Of a DNA stretch of 64,000 nucleotides, positions 9,011 through 17,763 are shown piece by piece (the first letter of the stretch is position 1; every line of letters starts with the position of its first letter). Source of the DNA: Chitinophaga sp. CF418 (lineage in GTDB: Bacteria; Bacteroidota; Bacteroidia; Chitinophagales; Chitinophagaceae); the NCBI RefSeq assembly GCF_900142925.1, contig NZ_FRCN01000003.1, positions 399,300 through 463,299 on the forward strand. Reading direction: 5' to 3'. Below the pieces are notes generated by a model. It was not told the DNA's origin, did not search any database, and was given only the letters and a program-made list of their open reading frames with translations. Made by a program: the position numbers and the translations under genes.

Positions 9011-9508
9011 ATGGCCCTGAAAAAATTCCCTGCTTTCAGCACATTATGGTCCAGTTATCCACACGATTCCGAGGCACCTCCCGGTAGTGCACATGCTATG
9101 CCCTGTGATGAAAAGGATAAAAACGGTTATTATAGTTACGAAAACCAGTGCGCCATCCGCATGTCACACTGCCTCATCAAAGCTGGTATTTCCCTGGCCA
9201 ATTACACAGACCCAAAATGCAAACATGGTTATGCACGCGGTGCAGAAAGTCTGGCTACCTGGATCTGGCGCAATTTTGGTGAACCCCTCCGGGTGGATTG
9301 CGCCGACGCTTCGAAAAAGAATGCCTTCATCACCAATCAATACTGGTCAAAGAATGGCATTATTTTCTTTAAAGATTTTTATGGAACCAACAATACAGGC
9401 GATCATATTGATCTCCTGTACCATGTCAATACACAGATCAGAACGGCCACAGGTGATTATACCAATGACAGCCGCGTAAAACAGATCTGGTTCTGGGAAG
9501 TAAACTAA
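9011..9508 (+). CDS. Tae4-like T6SS amidase effector
   Basis: This 165-residue protein lacks a signal peptide. It has the catalytic pattern of Tae4 NlpC/P60-like amidases: Cys47 in NQCAIRMS at the start of a helix, His132 in GDHIDLLY, and a hydrophobic beta sheet ending VKQIWFWEV. Tae4 enzymes cut the gamma-D-Glu-mDAP bond of Gram-negative peptidoglycan after delivery to a rival's periplasm. It stands between hcp and vgrG and 7 nt before a predicted lipoprotein, the normal order of a T6SS effector and immunity pair. Extra cysteines (Cys32, 54, 70, 97) could form a periplasmic disulfide. Confidence 0.85.
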   Translation: MALKKFPAFSTLWSSYPHDSEAPPGSAHAMPCDEKDKNGYYSYENQCAIRMSHCLIKAGISLANYTDPKCKHGYARGAESLATWIWRNFGEPLRVDCADASKKNAFITNQYWSKNGIIFFKDFYGTNNTGDHIDLLYHVNTQIRTATGDYTNDSRVKQIWFWEVN

Positions 9509-9515
9509 AAACCGT

Positions 9516-10325
9516 ATGAAGATATTACACATCGTTTGTATCTCACTGTTATGCACTGCCGCTACTGCCTGCGCTCAGACGCAAGCCAATAAAGTTGCCG
9601 TTCAGGATGCTGTGTGGATGCCTAAAGCCTACCTGGATGCGAGAAAAGTGCATCCTCCGCAGGATGCATTCTGGAAGACAGTAGACTTTGCGAAATACCT
9701 CAGCCCAGTAAGCGCATTGCGCATTGCCAATTCCAAACAGGAGCAACAGGTCAGTGTGTATACTTATGGTGCAGAGAATTTTCCGATCGCTGTAACAGGT
9801 ACAAAACATGCAGGCACACGTAAGGAATGGTTGCTGGATAAACCCATTTTCACCGGCGGACAGTCGGCAGTATATGATAGTGTACATTTCAGCCTGATCA
9901 GCCATAATAATGACCGGACGGATCTGTGGATAGGATTGATATACGGAGATGGCAAAAAGGATTCCATACAGCTGGCGCCTGTACCCAAACAAGATGGGAA
10001 TGCGCCGCTATGGATGCATGCCAATAATTACCTGGCCTACTACTTTAAGGGAAAAGAGTTTGAGATCTATGACGACAAAGGCGCACTGTTATACGACAAT
10101 GTAAAAACAGATACCAATGGCGCCATTGAGGGATTACCCGGGTTTAAATCCTGGAGTATTACGGCAAACAATATCTTCCAGATAATATCCGATAATCAGG
10201 GCGATCCCGGCATTTCCAGTTTCAATGTTGCTTTCAAGGGAGAGAATATCTCGCTGCAACCAGAACAGGCTGTAGGACCGCTAAATAAACCGCTTGTACT
10301 GAAAGAGAAAACAAATAAGAATTAA
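9516..10325 (+). CDS. Exported lipoprotein-like protein, candidate immunity to the amidase effector
   Basis: This is a 269-residue protein with a signal peptide (residues 1-18) ending ATAC, a weak lipobox with Cys19; cleavage after ACA by signal peptidase I is the alternative. The mature part is beta-rich and Asn/Asp-rich and resembles no family I recognise. It is not evidently a Tai4 protein, which is about 100 residues long. It starts 7 nt after the Tae4-like stop. Location in the periplasm matches where the effector would act, so immunity is the simplest inference. Confidence 0.6.
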   Translation: MKILHIVCISLLCTAATACAQTQANKVAVQDAVWMPKAYLDARKVHPPQDAFWKTVDFAKYLSPVSALRIANSKQEQQVSVYTYGAENFPIAVTGTKHAGTRKEWLLDKPIFTGGQSAVYDSVHFSLISHNNDRTDLWIGLIYGDGKKDSIQLAPVPKQDGNAPLWMHANNYLAYYFKGKEFEIYDDKGALLYDNVKTDTNGAIEGLPGFKSWSITANNIFQIISDNQGDPGISSFNVAFKGENISLQPEQAVGPLNKPLVLKEKTNKN

Positions 10326-10398
10326 GCATCAGGAATCGGGAACTTTTTTTAACAGAAGAGGCAACATGCCTCATTAGTAATTCCTAACTTTTTTTCCA

Positions 10399-12252
10399 AT
10401 GGCACTGAATACAAAGACCTCATTTTCCATAGCCGGACAACAATTCGAGACGTTTAACACGATCGAATTGCGACAATACATTAATGACCATCACGAGTTT
10501 GAAATATATGTGAGCTATGACTGGTTTGAAAAACTGGGAGGCGGCATGTCTGGCGCGGCCAATAAATTCCTGGGTGAAGAAGTGGAGATCACAGTAGCGC
10601 CCGCAGAACAATTGCCAGGCGTAAAAGACCTCATCTTCAAAGGGCTGGTCACCAATATCACGACAGGTAAAGCAGGCGACGGTACACATGGACACTGTAT
10701 CATCCGCGGACATAGTCCCAGCATCCTGCTGGACGATGATCTGCATATTGCCGCTTATGAAAATAAATCGTTGTCGGATATTATTTCCACTACTGTCAAG
10801 AGTTATCCTCCCAATGTGCTGAAAACGTCCATCAACCCGGAGACCAAAGAAACACAGAAATATGTGGTACAGTATAAGGAAAGCTCTCAGACCTTTATCA
10901 CCCGCCTGGCTGAACGTCATGGAGAATGGTTCTTCTATGACGGCCAGCAGCAGATATTTGGTAAGTTCTCTCCCCAAAAAGTGACACTGACACACCAGAT
11001 AGACCTGCTCGATTTCAACATCGCGTTGTCTGTATTGCCTAACAATGCCAAGTTGAATGGGTACGATTACCGCCAGGACAAGGTTGTGGAAGATACCACG
11101 CAATCCAAAGAAACAGGTAAACTCAATGCATATTCACAACATGCCAGCGATATCAGTAGTAAGCTGTATAGTCGCGAGGGATTGTATAAAATGAACTTTG
11201 CTTTCAACAGCAGCGCCAAATCGCAGATGGACAAACTGGCTACCCTGCAGAAAAAGGGTAAACTGGCCAAGATGGTAACAATCAAAGGCAGCAGCACCAA
11301 TCCATCTTTCCGTATTGGCGATACCGTAAGTATTAAAGAATCTGCGTTGGGACAGGAACAGCATCATGGTGAGTTCATGATCACTAATATCCGTCACTAC
11401 TGTGGGGCCAACGGCAGCTATCACAATATGTTCGAAGGCATTCCGGCTGATGCAGCTGCCCCTCATGTTGACCTGACCAACATTCCTTATACAGAGCCAC
11501 AATCGGCAGTGGTGACCGACAACAATGATCCAAAAGGATTAGGCCGCATACGGGTGCGCTTCCGCTGGATGCAGCAGGGACAGACCCCCTGGGTACGCGT
11601 TGTATCTGCTTCGGGTGGTGGCGATAAAGGCATGTTCATTATGCCCGAAGTAGGTGAAGAAGTGATTACAGAATTTGAAGGTGGTAACCCGGAACAACCT
11701 TTCATAATAGGTGCTACCTACAATGGCGGCGCTAAAAGTAGTTATGGCAACTCCGGCAATGATATGAAGGCATTGAAGACGAGAAGTGGTAATACCATCC
11801 TGCTCAATGATGCCACCGGCAGTATTACTGTAACTGATAAAAATGGCAGCAGTATGGCCATGGACGGAGCAGGCAATATTACAGTCAGCTCGCAGACACT
11901 GATCACGGTGAAGACGGAAGATCATATTGTGGTGGAAGCACCTAATAAGATCGAGCTCAAATCCAAAGAGATCCATCTTATAGGGTCAGAGAAAGTATTC
12001 ATCGGTGAACAGAATGCCAGCATACTGGTGGATAATGCTGCCAACAATATCGAAAGCGGCGCCAAGACCATCATATCTGCGGCAGAAGACGCCAATACAG
12101 TTGCCAGCAAATCCAACCTGTACATTGATTCCAAGAACTTTTACGCTACCGGCGAGCAGGTAGTGAAGATCGACAGTACTAAAGGGACTGTGAAAATAGA
12201 TGGAAATACAACTACTGACATAGTTGGTGGCATGCTCAATCTGAATTGTTAA
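10399..12252 (+). CDS. vgrG: T6SS spike protein VgrG (TssI)
   Basis: The 617-residue product has a gp27-like N-terminal half (about 1-370), a gp5 OB-fold (DPKGLGRIRVRFRWMQQGQTPWVRV, then MFIMPEVGEEVITEFEGGNPEQPFIIG near 375-445) and a C-terminal beta-helix needle with repeats such as NKIELKSKEIHLIGSEKVFIGEQNASI. There is no extra effector domain after the needle. The trimer caps the Hcp tube and takes a PAAR tip. The next two genes follow with gaps of 9 and 5 nt, so this is an effector-loading operon (vgrG, adaptor, PAAR-Rhs, immunity). Confidence 0.93.
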   Translation: MALNTKTSFSIAGQQFETFNTIELRQYINDHHEFEIYVSYDWFEKLGGGMSGAANKFLGEEVEITVAPAEQLPGVKDLIFKGLVTNITTGKAGDGTHGHCIIRGHSPSILLDDDLHIAAYENKSLSDIISTTVKSYPPNVLKTSINPETKETQKYVVQYKESSQTFITRLAERHGEWFFYDGQQQIFGKFSPQKVTLTHQIDLLDFNIALSVLPNNAKLNGYDYRQDKVVEDTTQSKETGKLNAYSQHASDISSKLYSREGLYKMNFAFNSSAKSQMDKLATLQKKGKLAKMVTIKGSSTNPSFRIGDTVSIKESALGQEQHHGEFMITNIRHYCGANGSYHNMFEGIPADAAAPHVDLTNIPYTEPQSAVVTDNNDPKGLGRIRVRFRWMQQGQTPWVRVVSASGGGDKGMFIMPEVGEEVITEFEGGNPEQPFIIGATYNGGAKSSYGNSGNDMKALKTRSGNTILLNDATGSITVTDKNGSSMAMDGAGNITVSSQTLITVKTEDHIVVEAPNKIELKSKEIHLIGSEKVFIGEQNASILVDNAANNIESGAKTIISAAEDANTVASKSNLYIDSKNFYATGEQVVKIDSTKGTVKIDGNTTTDIVGGMLNLNC

Positions 12253-12261
12253 ACGCATCCT

Positions 12262-13644
12262 ATGAACGAGCATAATCCTATAGCGCAATTAGTCAATCTT
12301 ATCCAGAAACAATGGCTGGAGAAAACGGCTAATAAACCATCACTCCGGTTCGTACGGTTTATCATTAAGCCGGAAGAAGCACGTGTATATGAAGGATTCT
12401 GTAAACTGGAATCTTCAGAACACGGAAGCCTGCCGGAAGTATTTGTTACCCAGTTCACCTCTTTTGAAGATGAAGATACCTTCAGTGCGGCACTGATCAA
12501 AGACTGGCTGGATACATATGAGAAAAGTATGGCCCTGGTAGAACGGGTGAACGAGCGGTCGCTCTTTGCCTGGGATCCCCGTCCTTTTAAACAGCTGCTG
12601 GAACGTAATAACGGCGTCCCGATGGATGATGTACTATTGTCCTTACTGGGTAGCTTCAGGCAATCATTGCCGCAGCAAAACAAACAACTGGTCCTTGCAC
12701 TGATACCCCGGCAGGTTAGCAGTACAAAAGACATGAAGAACTGGATCTCTACCCTGCTGAAGAAAGGTATTCCCGCCGGTGTGAAACTACTGGTCATCGA
12801 CCATGTGATTGCGGAACACTTTGCTTTCCATGACCGTCAGTTCCCTGATATGATCTGTAGTATCCATGTGCCGATGGACCTTAATGCTGCTATACAGAAA
12901 CTGGCTACCACCGGCAATCCCAATGACCCGGAGATCATGCTGCGCAAATGTGTGTTTGAAATGGGTGCAGCCATGAAAGACAAGGATGTAAAACGCCTTC
13001 ACCGCTGGGGACAGCAGGCACTCGACGCTACACAGCGGAGTGGTAATAAGGGATTGTTTGCTACCGCCCATATCATGTATGCCGGCATGTTATTTCATTT
13101 CAAAAAAGACCCAAAAATACCCGAGCTACTGGAGCGCGGACAACGCATTGCCAAACAGGGCACACAAATGGGAGACGGCGCATGTCTGCCACTGCTGGTG
13201 CAATTCTACGGCTATCATGGCGCCTATGCACAGATACGCCGCCGTTTTACGGAAGCCATCAACTGGTTCATTCAACAGGCAGAACTGGCCGAACAACATA
13301 AATTTTCACAGCAGGCGCTGAATGCCTGGTACCAGGCAGCAGAGCTGTGCAGAAGGAAAGATAGCGGTAGGTACTATGACGTGTTGGAAAAAGGATACAT
13401 GGCGGGCCTGCATTTAACTGACGAAGAGATCAGCGCCTCCATCTACATATACCTGTTGCGTGATTACTATGATTATGCCCACGCTCATCGCAAACATGAT
13501 ATTGTACAGGCCATAGATGAAAAAATGGGCAGAGTGTTTGGCAACGACTGGAAAACAGACGTAGACACCGTCAGGAAGAACCGTGAACCGATGATCCTTC
13601 CGCTTGAAATGGAACAAACAGAGACGCTTCAGCCTCAAAAATAA
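12262..13644 (+). CDS. TPR-like alpha-helical protein between VgrG and PAAR-Rhs, putative effector-loading adaptor
   Basis: The product has 460 residues, with no signal peptide or membrane segment. The N-terminal third is mixed alpha/beta (NKPSLRFVRFIIKPEEARVYEGF, LLVIDHVIAEHF). From about 210 on it is helical with TPR-like pairs (MGAAMKDKDVKRLHRWGQQALDATQ, FTEAINWFIQQAELAEQHKFSQQALNAWYQAAELC). I do not recognise a named family; it is neither an Eag (DUF1795) nor a clear Tap/DUF4123 protein. Its place, 9 nt after vgrG and 5 nt before a Rhs protein with a hydrophobic N-terminal helix, is that of adaptors or chaperones that fit a toxin to its VgrG. Confidence 0.6.
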   Translation: MNEHNPIAQLVNLIQKQWLEKTANKPSLRFVRFIIKPEEARVYEGFCKLESSEHGSLPEVFVTQFTSFEDEDTFSAALIKDWLDTYEKSMALVERVNERSLFAWDPRPFKQLLERNNGVPMDDVLLSLLGSFRQSLPQQNKQLVLALIPRQVSSTKDMKNWISTLLKKGIPAGVKLLVIDHVIAEHFAFHDRQFPDMICSIHVPMDLNAAIQKLATTGNPNDPEIMLRKCVFEMGAAMKDKDVKRLHRWGQQALDATQRSGNKGLFATAHIMYAGMLFHFKKDPKIPELLERGQRIAKQGTQMGDGACLPLLVQFYGYHGAYAQIRRRFTEAINWFIQQAELAEQHKFSQQALNAWYQAAELCRRKDSGRYYDVLEKGYMAGLHLTDEEISASIYIYLLRDYYDYAHAHRKHDIVQAIDEKMGRVFGNDWKTDVDTVRKNREPMILPLEMEQTETLQPQK

Positions 13645-13649
13645 AGCTT

Positions 13650-16600
13650 ATGCTTGTCAGCAATAAACATTTCATTCCCGTTATAGGGCTCGACATACAT
13701 ATTGTTATCCTGCTGGGATTCCCCATTCCCCTGCCCCATCCTTACATTGGTTTTGTACTGGACCCTATGGATTACATTCCATATATGGGCGCCAGCACCA
13801 AGGTCAATCACGTACCCAGAGGTGTAAGTGATACAAGCGGTATCATCGTGATATTATTTCACTTTCCGATGGGAGGCCCATGGCTGCTGGCGCCAATGAT
13901 AGGCCATGACTCTGTCAACTTCTTCGGCAGCAAGACTGTAAAGGCGGAAGGCAGGTTGCTCAGCCCTACAGGCCATATGCTGATGACCTGTAACGATATT
14001 GGCATTCCACTTTCCCTGCAGCCGGGTAAGAAGCTGAAACCCATTCCCAGTATGTACCTGCCCACTTCGTTCACCATCCCACTGTCATTTGGAAAACCTG
14101 TGATGGTAGGCGGGCCCTATGTGCCCGACTGGGCAGGTGTATTGCTGAACCTCGTCATGTCCTTCGGATTTGGCGCATTGATGAAAGGACTGGGTAAGAT
14201 CGGCAGGAAAGGGCTGACTAAATTCAATCATGCCCTGAAGGGGAAGATAGGCAGTAATAAATTAAGCAAGACGCTGTGTAAAAAAGGCTTCGAGCCGGTA
14301 GACCTGGTACAGGGCATTATGATCTATGATGGTCTGGACTTTGAGCTGCCTGGTCCTATTCCGTTGAAATGGGAAAGGTCATGGAACAGTGACAGCTCAT
14401 TTAAAGGGGCACTGGGGCATGGTACACACCTTTGCTATGATATGCGTATCGAAGAGTTTATCAACGATGGCGCCGCAGTGGTACTACTGGAAGATGGACG
14501 CAGTGCCGTGTTTGATGCCTTACCTGCCAGTGGCGACAGTGATTATAACCGGCACGAGAAGATGACACTGAAACGGACCGATATTGACGAATACCAGTTG
14601 TATAACCATGATAACGGATTGTATTATACCTTCCGTAAAACATACACCGGGGCTACACAGTATCATCTTTCCACTATTCACGATAAAGCACAGTTCATGA
14701 TCAGTTTCCACTACAATCATCGTGGAACGATCGTGCGTATTATAGATAGCGCCGGCCGGCATCTGCATGTGAGCAGTGACAATGCGGGACGTATTACCAG
14801 CGTCATAGCGCGTCACCGGGGTGAGGAAAGACCACTGATCAGTTACGCCTATAATGAAGACGGCGACCTCATTGCCATCACCGATGCGCTGGGACAGAGC
14901 ACTTCCATGACCTACCGCGATCACCTGATGATAAAAAAGACCGACCGTAACGGGCAGTCTTTTTACTGGGAATATGATAAACAGGGCCGCTGCGTGCACA
15001 CCTGGGGTGATGACGGACTGCTGGAAGGGCGTATTGCCTATTATCCGAAAGAAGGTTATAACCTCATCACTAATTCGCTCGGGCAGACAAGCACTTACTA
15101 TTATACACCAGATTTTGTAGTATACCAGATCAAAGATCCACTGGGATTTTCCACATTCACAGAATACACTCCTGAATTTGAAATATACAGGCAGATCGAT
15201 GAAGATGGAAATATGACCGGTTATGTATATGATGAGATGGGTAATTGTACATCTGTTGTTAATCCGGATGGCAGTCAGCTAAACTACAGTTATGATGAGG
15301 AAGGCAATTTACTGGTGGCTACAGATGCGCAAAATAACAGTACTTCTTATGTCTATTATGAAAACGGGTTACTGCATAGCCGTAGTGACGCTAATGGTTC
15401 ACTGCAACTCTTCTCTTACAATGAACAAAACCTGCTGAGCAATATAGCAGAACATCAGGGTGGCAACACCAGCTTCACTTATGATGAGGATTACAACCTG
15501 GTAGCATTAAGACTCCCGGATGAAGGCGTGGCCAGCTGGAAATATGACAACTGGGGACAATGCCTGAGCGCTGTCAATCCGCAGGAACAGCAACAACTTT
15601 TCCGGTATGATAAATTAGGACGCGTCACAGAAGTACATGTGCCGGATGGTAACATCGTGCACCTTCAATACAACGCCTATTACGATGTAGTACATGCGAA
15701 GGATAAACAGAATAATGTGAAGTTCCAGTACACACCGCTGGGCAAGCTGAAATTACGTGAGGAAAATGGCGTGAAGGAGCACTTTGTATACGATACCGAA
15801 GGGCAATTGAATACGGTTGTTGACGAGCATGGCAACAGCTTCCTGTTTATCCGCAATGCACGGGGAGAGATCATCGAAGATAAGAGCTTTGACGGCCTGA
15901 TACGGCGCTATAATATGGATGCTACAGGAAATCTGCTCACCATTCACCGTCCCGGCGGCCGACAGACAACGTTTGAATATAACAGCAGGCATCAGATCAC
16001 ACGTTGTGAATACAGTGATGGTAGCTGGGAGACTTACAGTTATGACCGTAACGGATTACTGATAGAAGCAGCCAATGAATTTAATACTGTTTGCTTTAAA
16101 AGAGACCATCTGGGACGTGTGATAGAAGAACAGCAAAATGAACATACTGTAACGGGCAGCTATAACAAACGAGGGCACAAGCATAATATTAAAAGCTCAT
16201 TGGGAGCGCTGATAGAGGTCACGCACGACAAGATGGGCACTGTGACTGGCATCAACGCCAGCTATGAAGGAACAAAAAATACCTGGGTTACGCAGATCCT
16301 GCGCAATCACCTGGGATTGGAAGTAGCACGCCATCTTCCCGGAAACATCCAAAGCAAATGGACTTACGATAATGGGGCAATGCCATCGGCGCATACCGTA
16401 CATCATGGAGATGAGATCACCCGAAATCTTTACTACCGCTGGGATCCGAATGACAGATTGCGTCAGATCGTGAATGCGCTGGATAAAGGTGTTACTAAGT
16501 TCGGACATGATGAATTCGGCAATCTTTCATGGGCGCAATATGAGAGCGGACACTACGATTTCAGGCTGCCGGATAAACTGGGCAACCTGTTCCGCACGGA

Positions 16601-17753
16601 ACAGCGGAAAGACCGTAAATATAATGCCGGCGGACAATTAAAAGCCTCCTCTCAGGCGAGATTTGAATATGATGAAGAAGGTAATCTTATCAGGAAGATC
16701 ACCACTGATCTGAAAACGTGGCAGTATGAATGGTATGGCAATGGTATGCTTAAAAAGGTAGTCCGCCCTGATAATAGCGCGGTGTGTTTTGAATATGATG
16801 CCTTGGGCAGAAGGACTGCTAAAATATTCAAACAACAGATCACCCGCTGGATATGGAACGAAGATGCGCCACTGCATGAATGGACGTATGAAGCCGGACA
16901 ACGGCCGGTAGCTGAGGTGGATGAAATGGGTAATGTGATACAGTCGCCGGAACCGGTACCGCCTGCTTCGCTGATCACCTGGGTCTTTGAAGGAGCTGGT
17001 GTTCCGGCAGCAAAGATCATCGGCAATAAAGCGTATTCTATTGTTACAGATTACCTGGGTACACCCTGCCAGGCATATGATGCAGATGGTTCGCTGGTAT
17101 GGGCCTGTGAGCTGGATATCTATGGTAAGCCCCGTAAAACGAAAGGCGACCTGTCTTTCATACCTTTCCGCTATCAGGGACAGTACCATGATATGGAAAC
17201 TGAGTTATATTACAACCGGTTCAGGTATTACTTACCAGAGGAAGGCGTCTATATCAGTCAGGACCCAATACGGCTTGCCGGTACTAATGCTACCTTCTAC
17301 AGTTATGTAAAAGATACCAACAGCCAGATAGATATCCTGGGGCTGAACCTGATAGATGCTGTGCTGACGTTGAAAGGCCAGCAGCCAGAGAAACTGACCT
17401 CTGTAAGAGCAAGTAGTGGAGCAAAAGAGGTGGCGGGCCGCACAGAGGATGCGGAGCAGAAGTTATTACGCAAGCTGGAAGAGCGGTTCGATGGACAGAT
17501 GGACAAACTACATGGTTCCACACTGGAAATTGAATCGAAACCAATATTCATGAGACGGGGCGGGGCAACTATCTATATACCAGGAATTGCGCCATGTGAT
17601 TATTGTAATCCTGCTATGCATAACTTTGCAGTAGATAACCAAATGGAGATCATTTACAAACATACCAACCGGAAAGGAAAAGTATTTACCGTAAAATACC
17701 CACTGGCCGGACTGGAGAATCAAAAACTCAAGGCGCCTCATCCTTGTCCTTAA
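13650..17753 (+). CDS. PAAR-Rhs polymorphic T6SS effector with deaminase-like C-terminal toxin
   Basis: The product has 1367 residues. Residues about 1-165 form a PAAR-like tip domain (GHMLMTCNDIGIPLSL, IPLSFGKPVMVGGPYVPD). A hydrophobic helix (about 170-190) precedes the Rhs entry segment (KGFEPVDLVQG, FELPGPIPLKWERSW). From about 330 to 1150 there are many YD repeats that form the Rhs cocoon. The core ends with YYNRFRYYLPEEGVYISQDPIRLAG and DILGLN (1228-1233), the usual self-cleavage region. The last ~134 residues are the toxin: Asp1267-Ala-Glu1269 (DAEQKLL) and Pro1315-Cys1316-x-x-Cys1319, the two motifs of the zinc deaminase superfamily, with Asp replacing the common His or Cys. A small immunity gene follows. 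Confidence 0.9.
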   Translation: MLVSNKHFIPVIGLDIHIVILLGFPIPLPHPYIGFVLDPMDYIPYMGASTKVNHVPRGVSDTSGIIVILFHFPMGGPWLLAPMIGHDSVNFFGSKTVKAEGRLLSPTGHMLMTCNDIGIPLSLQPGKKLKPIPSMYLPTSFTIPLSFGKPVMVGGPYVPDWAGVLLNLVMSFGFGALMKGLGKIGRKGLTKFNHALKGKIGSNKLSKTLCKKGFEPVDLVQGIMIYDGLDFELPGPIPLKWERSWNSDSSFKGALGHGTHLCYDMRIEEFINDGAAVVLLEDGRSAVFDALPASGDSDYNRHEKMTLKRTDIDEYQLYNHDNGLYYTFRKTYTGATQYHLSTIHDKAQFMISFHYNHRGTIVRIIDSAGRHLHVSSDNAGRITSVIARHRGEERPLISYAYNEDGDLIAITDALGQSTSMTYRDHLMIKKTDRNGQSFYWEYDKQGRCVHTWGDDGLLEGRIAYYPKEGYNLITNSLGQTSTYYYTPDFVVYQIKDPLGFSTFTEYTPEFEIYRQIDEDGNMTGYVYDEMGNCTSVVNPDGSQLNYSYDEEGNLLVATDAQNNSTSYVYYENGLLHSRSDANGSLQLFSYNEQNLLSNIAEHQGGNTSFTYDEDYNLVALRLPDEGVASWKYDNWGQCLSAVNPQEQQQLFRYDKLGRVTEVHVPDGNIVHLQYNAYYDVVHAKDKQNNVKFQYTPLGKLKLREENGVKEHFVYDTEGQLNTVVDEHGNSFLFIRNARGEIIEDKSFDGLIRRYNMDATGNLLTIHRPGGRQTTFEYNSRHQITRCEYSDGSWETYSYDRNGLLIEAANEFNTVCFKRDHLGRVIEEQQNEHTVTGSYNKRGHKHNIKSSLGALIEVTHDKMGTVTGINASYEGTKNTWVTQILRNHLGLEVARHLPGNIQSKWTYDNGAMPSAHTVHHGDEITRNLYYRWDPNDRLRQIVNALDKGVTKFGHDEFGNLSWAQYESGHYDFRLPDKLGNLFRTEQRKDRKYNAGGQLKASSQARFEYDEEGNLIRKITTDLKTWQYEWYGNGMLKKVVRPDNSAVCFEYDALGRRTAKIFKQQITRWIWNEDAPLHEWTYEAGQRPVAEVDEMGNVIQSPEPVPPASLITWVFEGAGVPAAKIIGNKAYSIVTDYLGTPCQAYDADGSLVWACELDIYGKPRKTKGDLSFIPFRYQGQYHDMETELYYNRFRYYLPEEGVYISQDPIRLAGTNATFYSYVKDTNSQIDILGLNLIDAVLTLKGQQPEKLTSVRASSGAKEVAGRTEDAEQKLLRKLEERFDGQMDKLHGSTLEIESKPIFMRRGGATIYIPGIAPCDYCNPAMHNFAVDNQMEIIYKHTNRKGKVFTVKYPLAGLENQKLKAPHPCP

Positions 17754-17763
17754 TAAACCAATT

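Noticed and set aside
17521..17535. Glu1293-Ile-Glu1295 of the Rhs toxin as a DddA-like HxE motif
   Set aside because: It would require Glu as zinc ligand; Asp1267-Ala-Glu1269 in a helix start (DAEQKLL) fits the superfamily better. It is kept only as an alternative.
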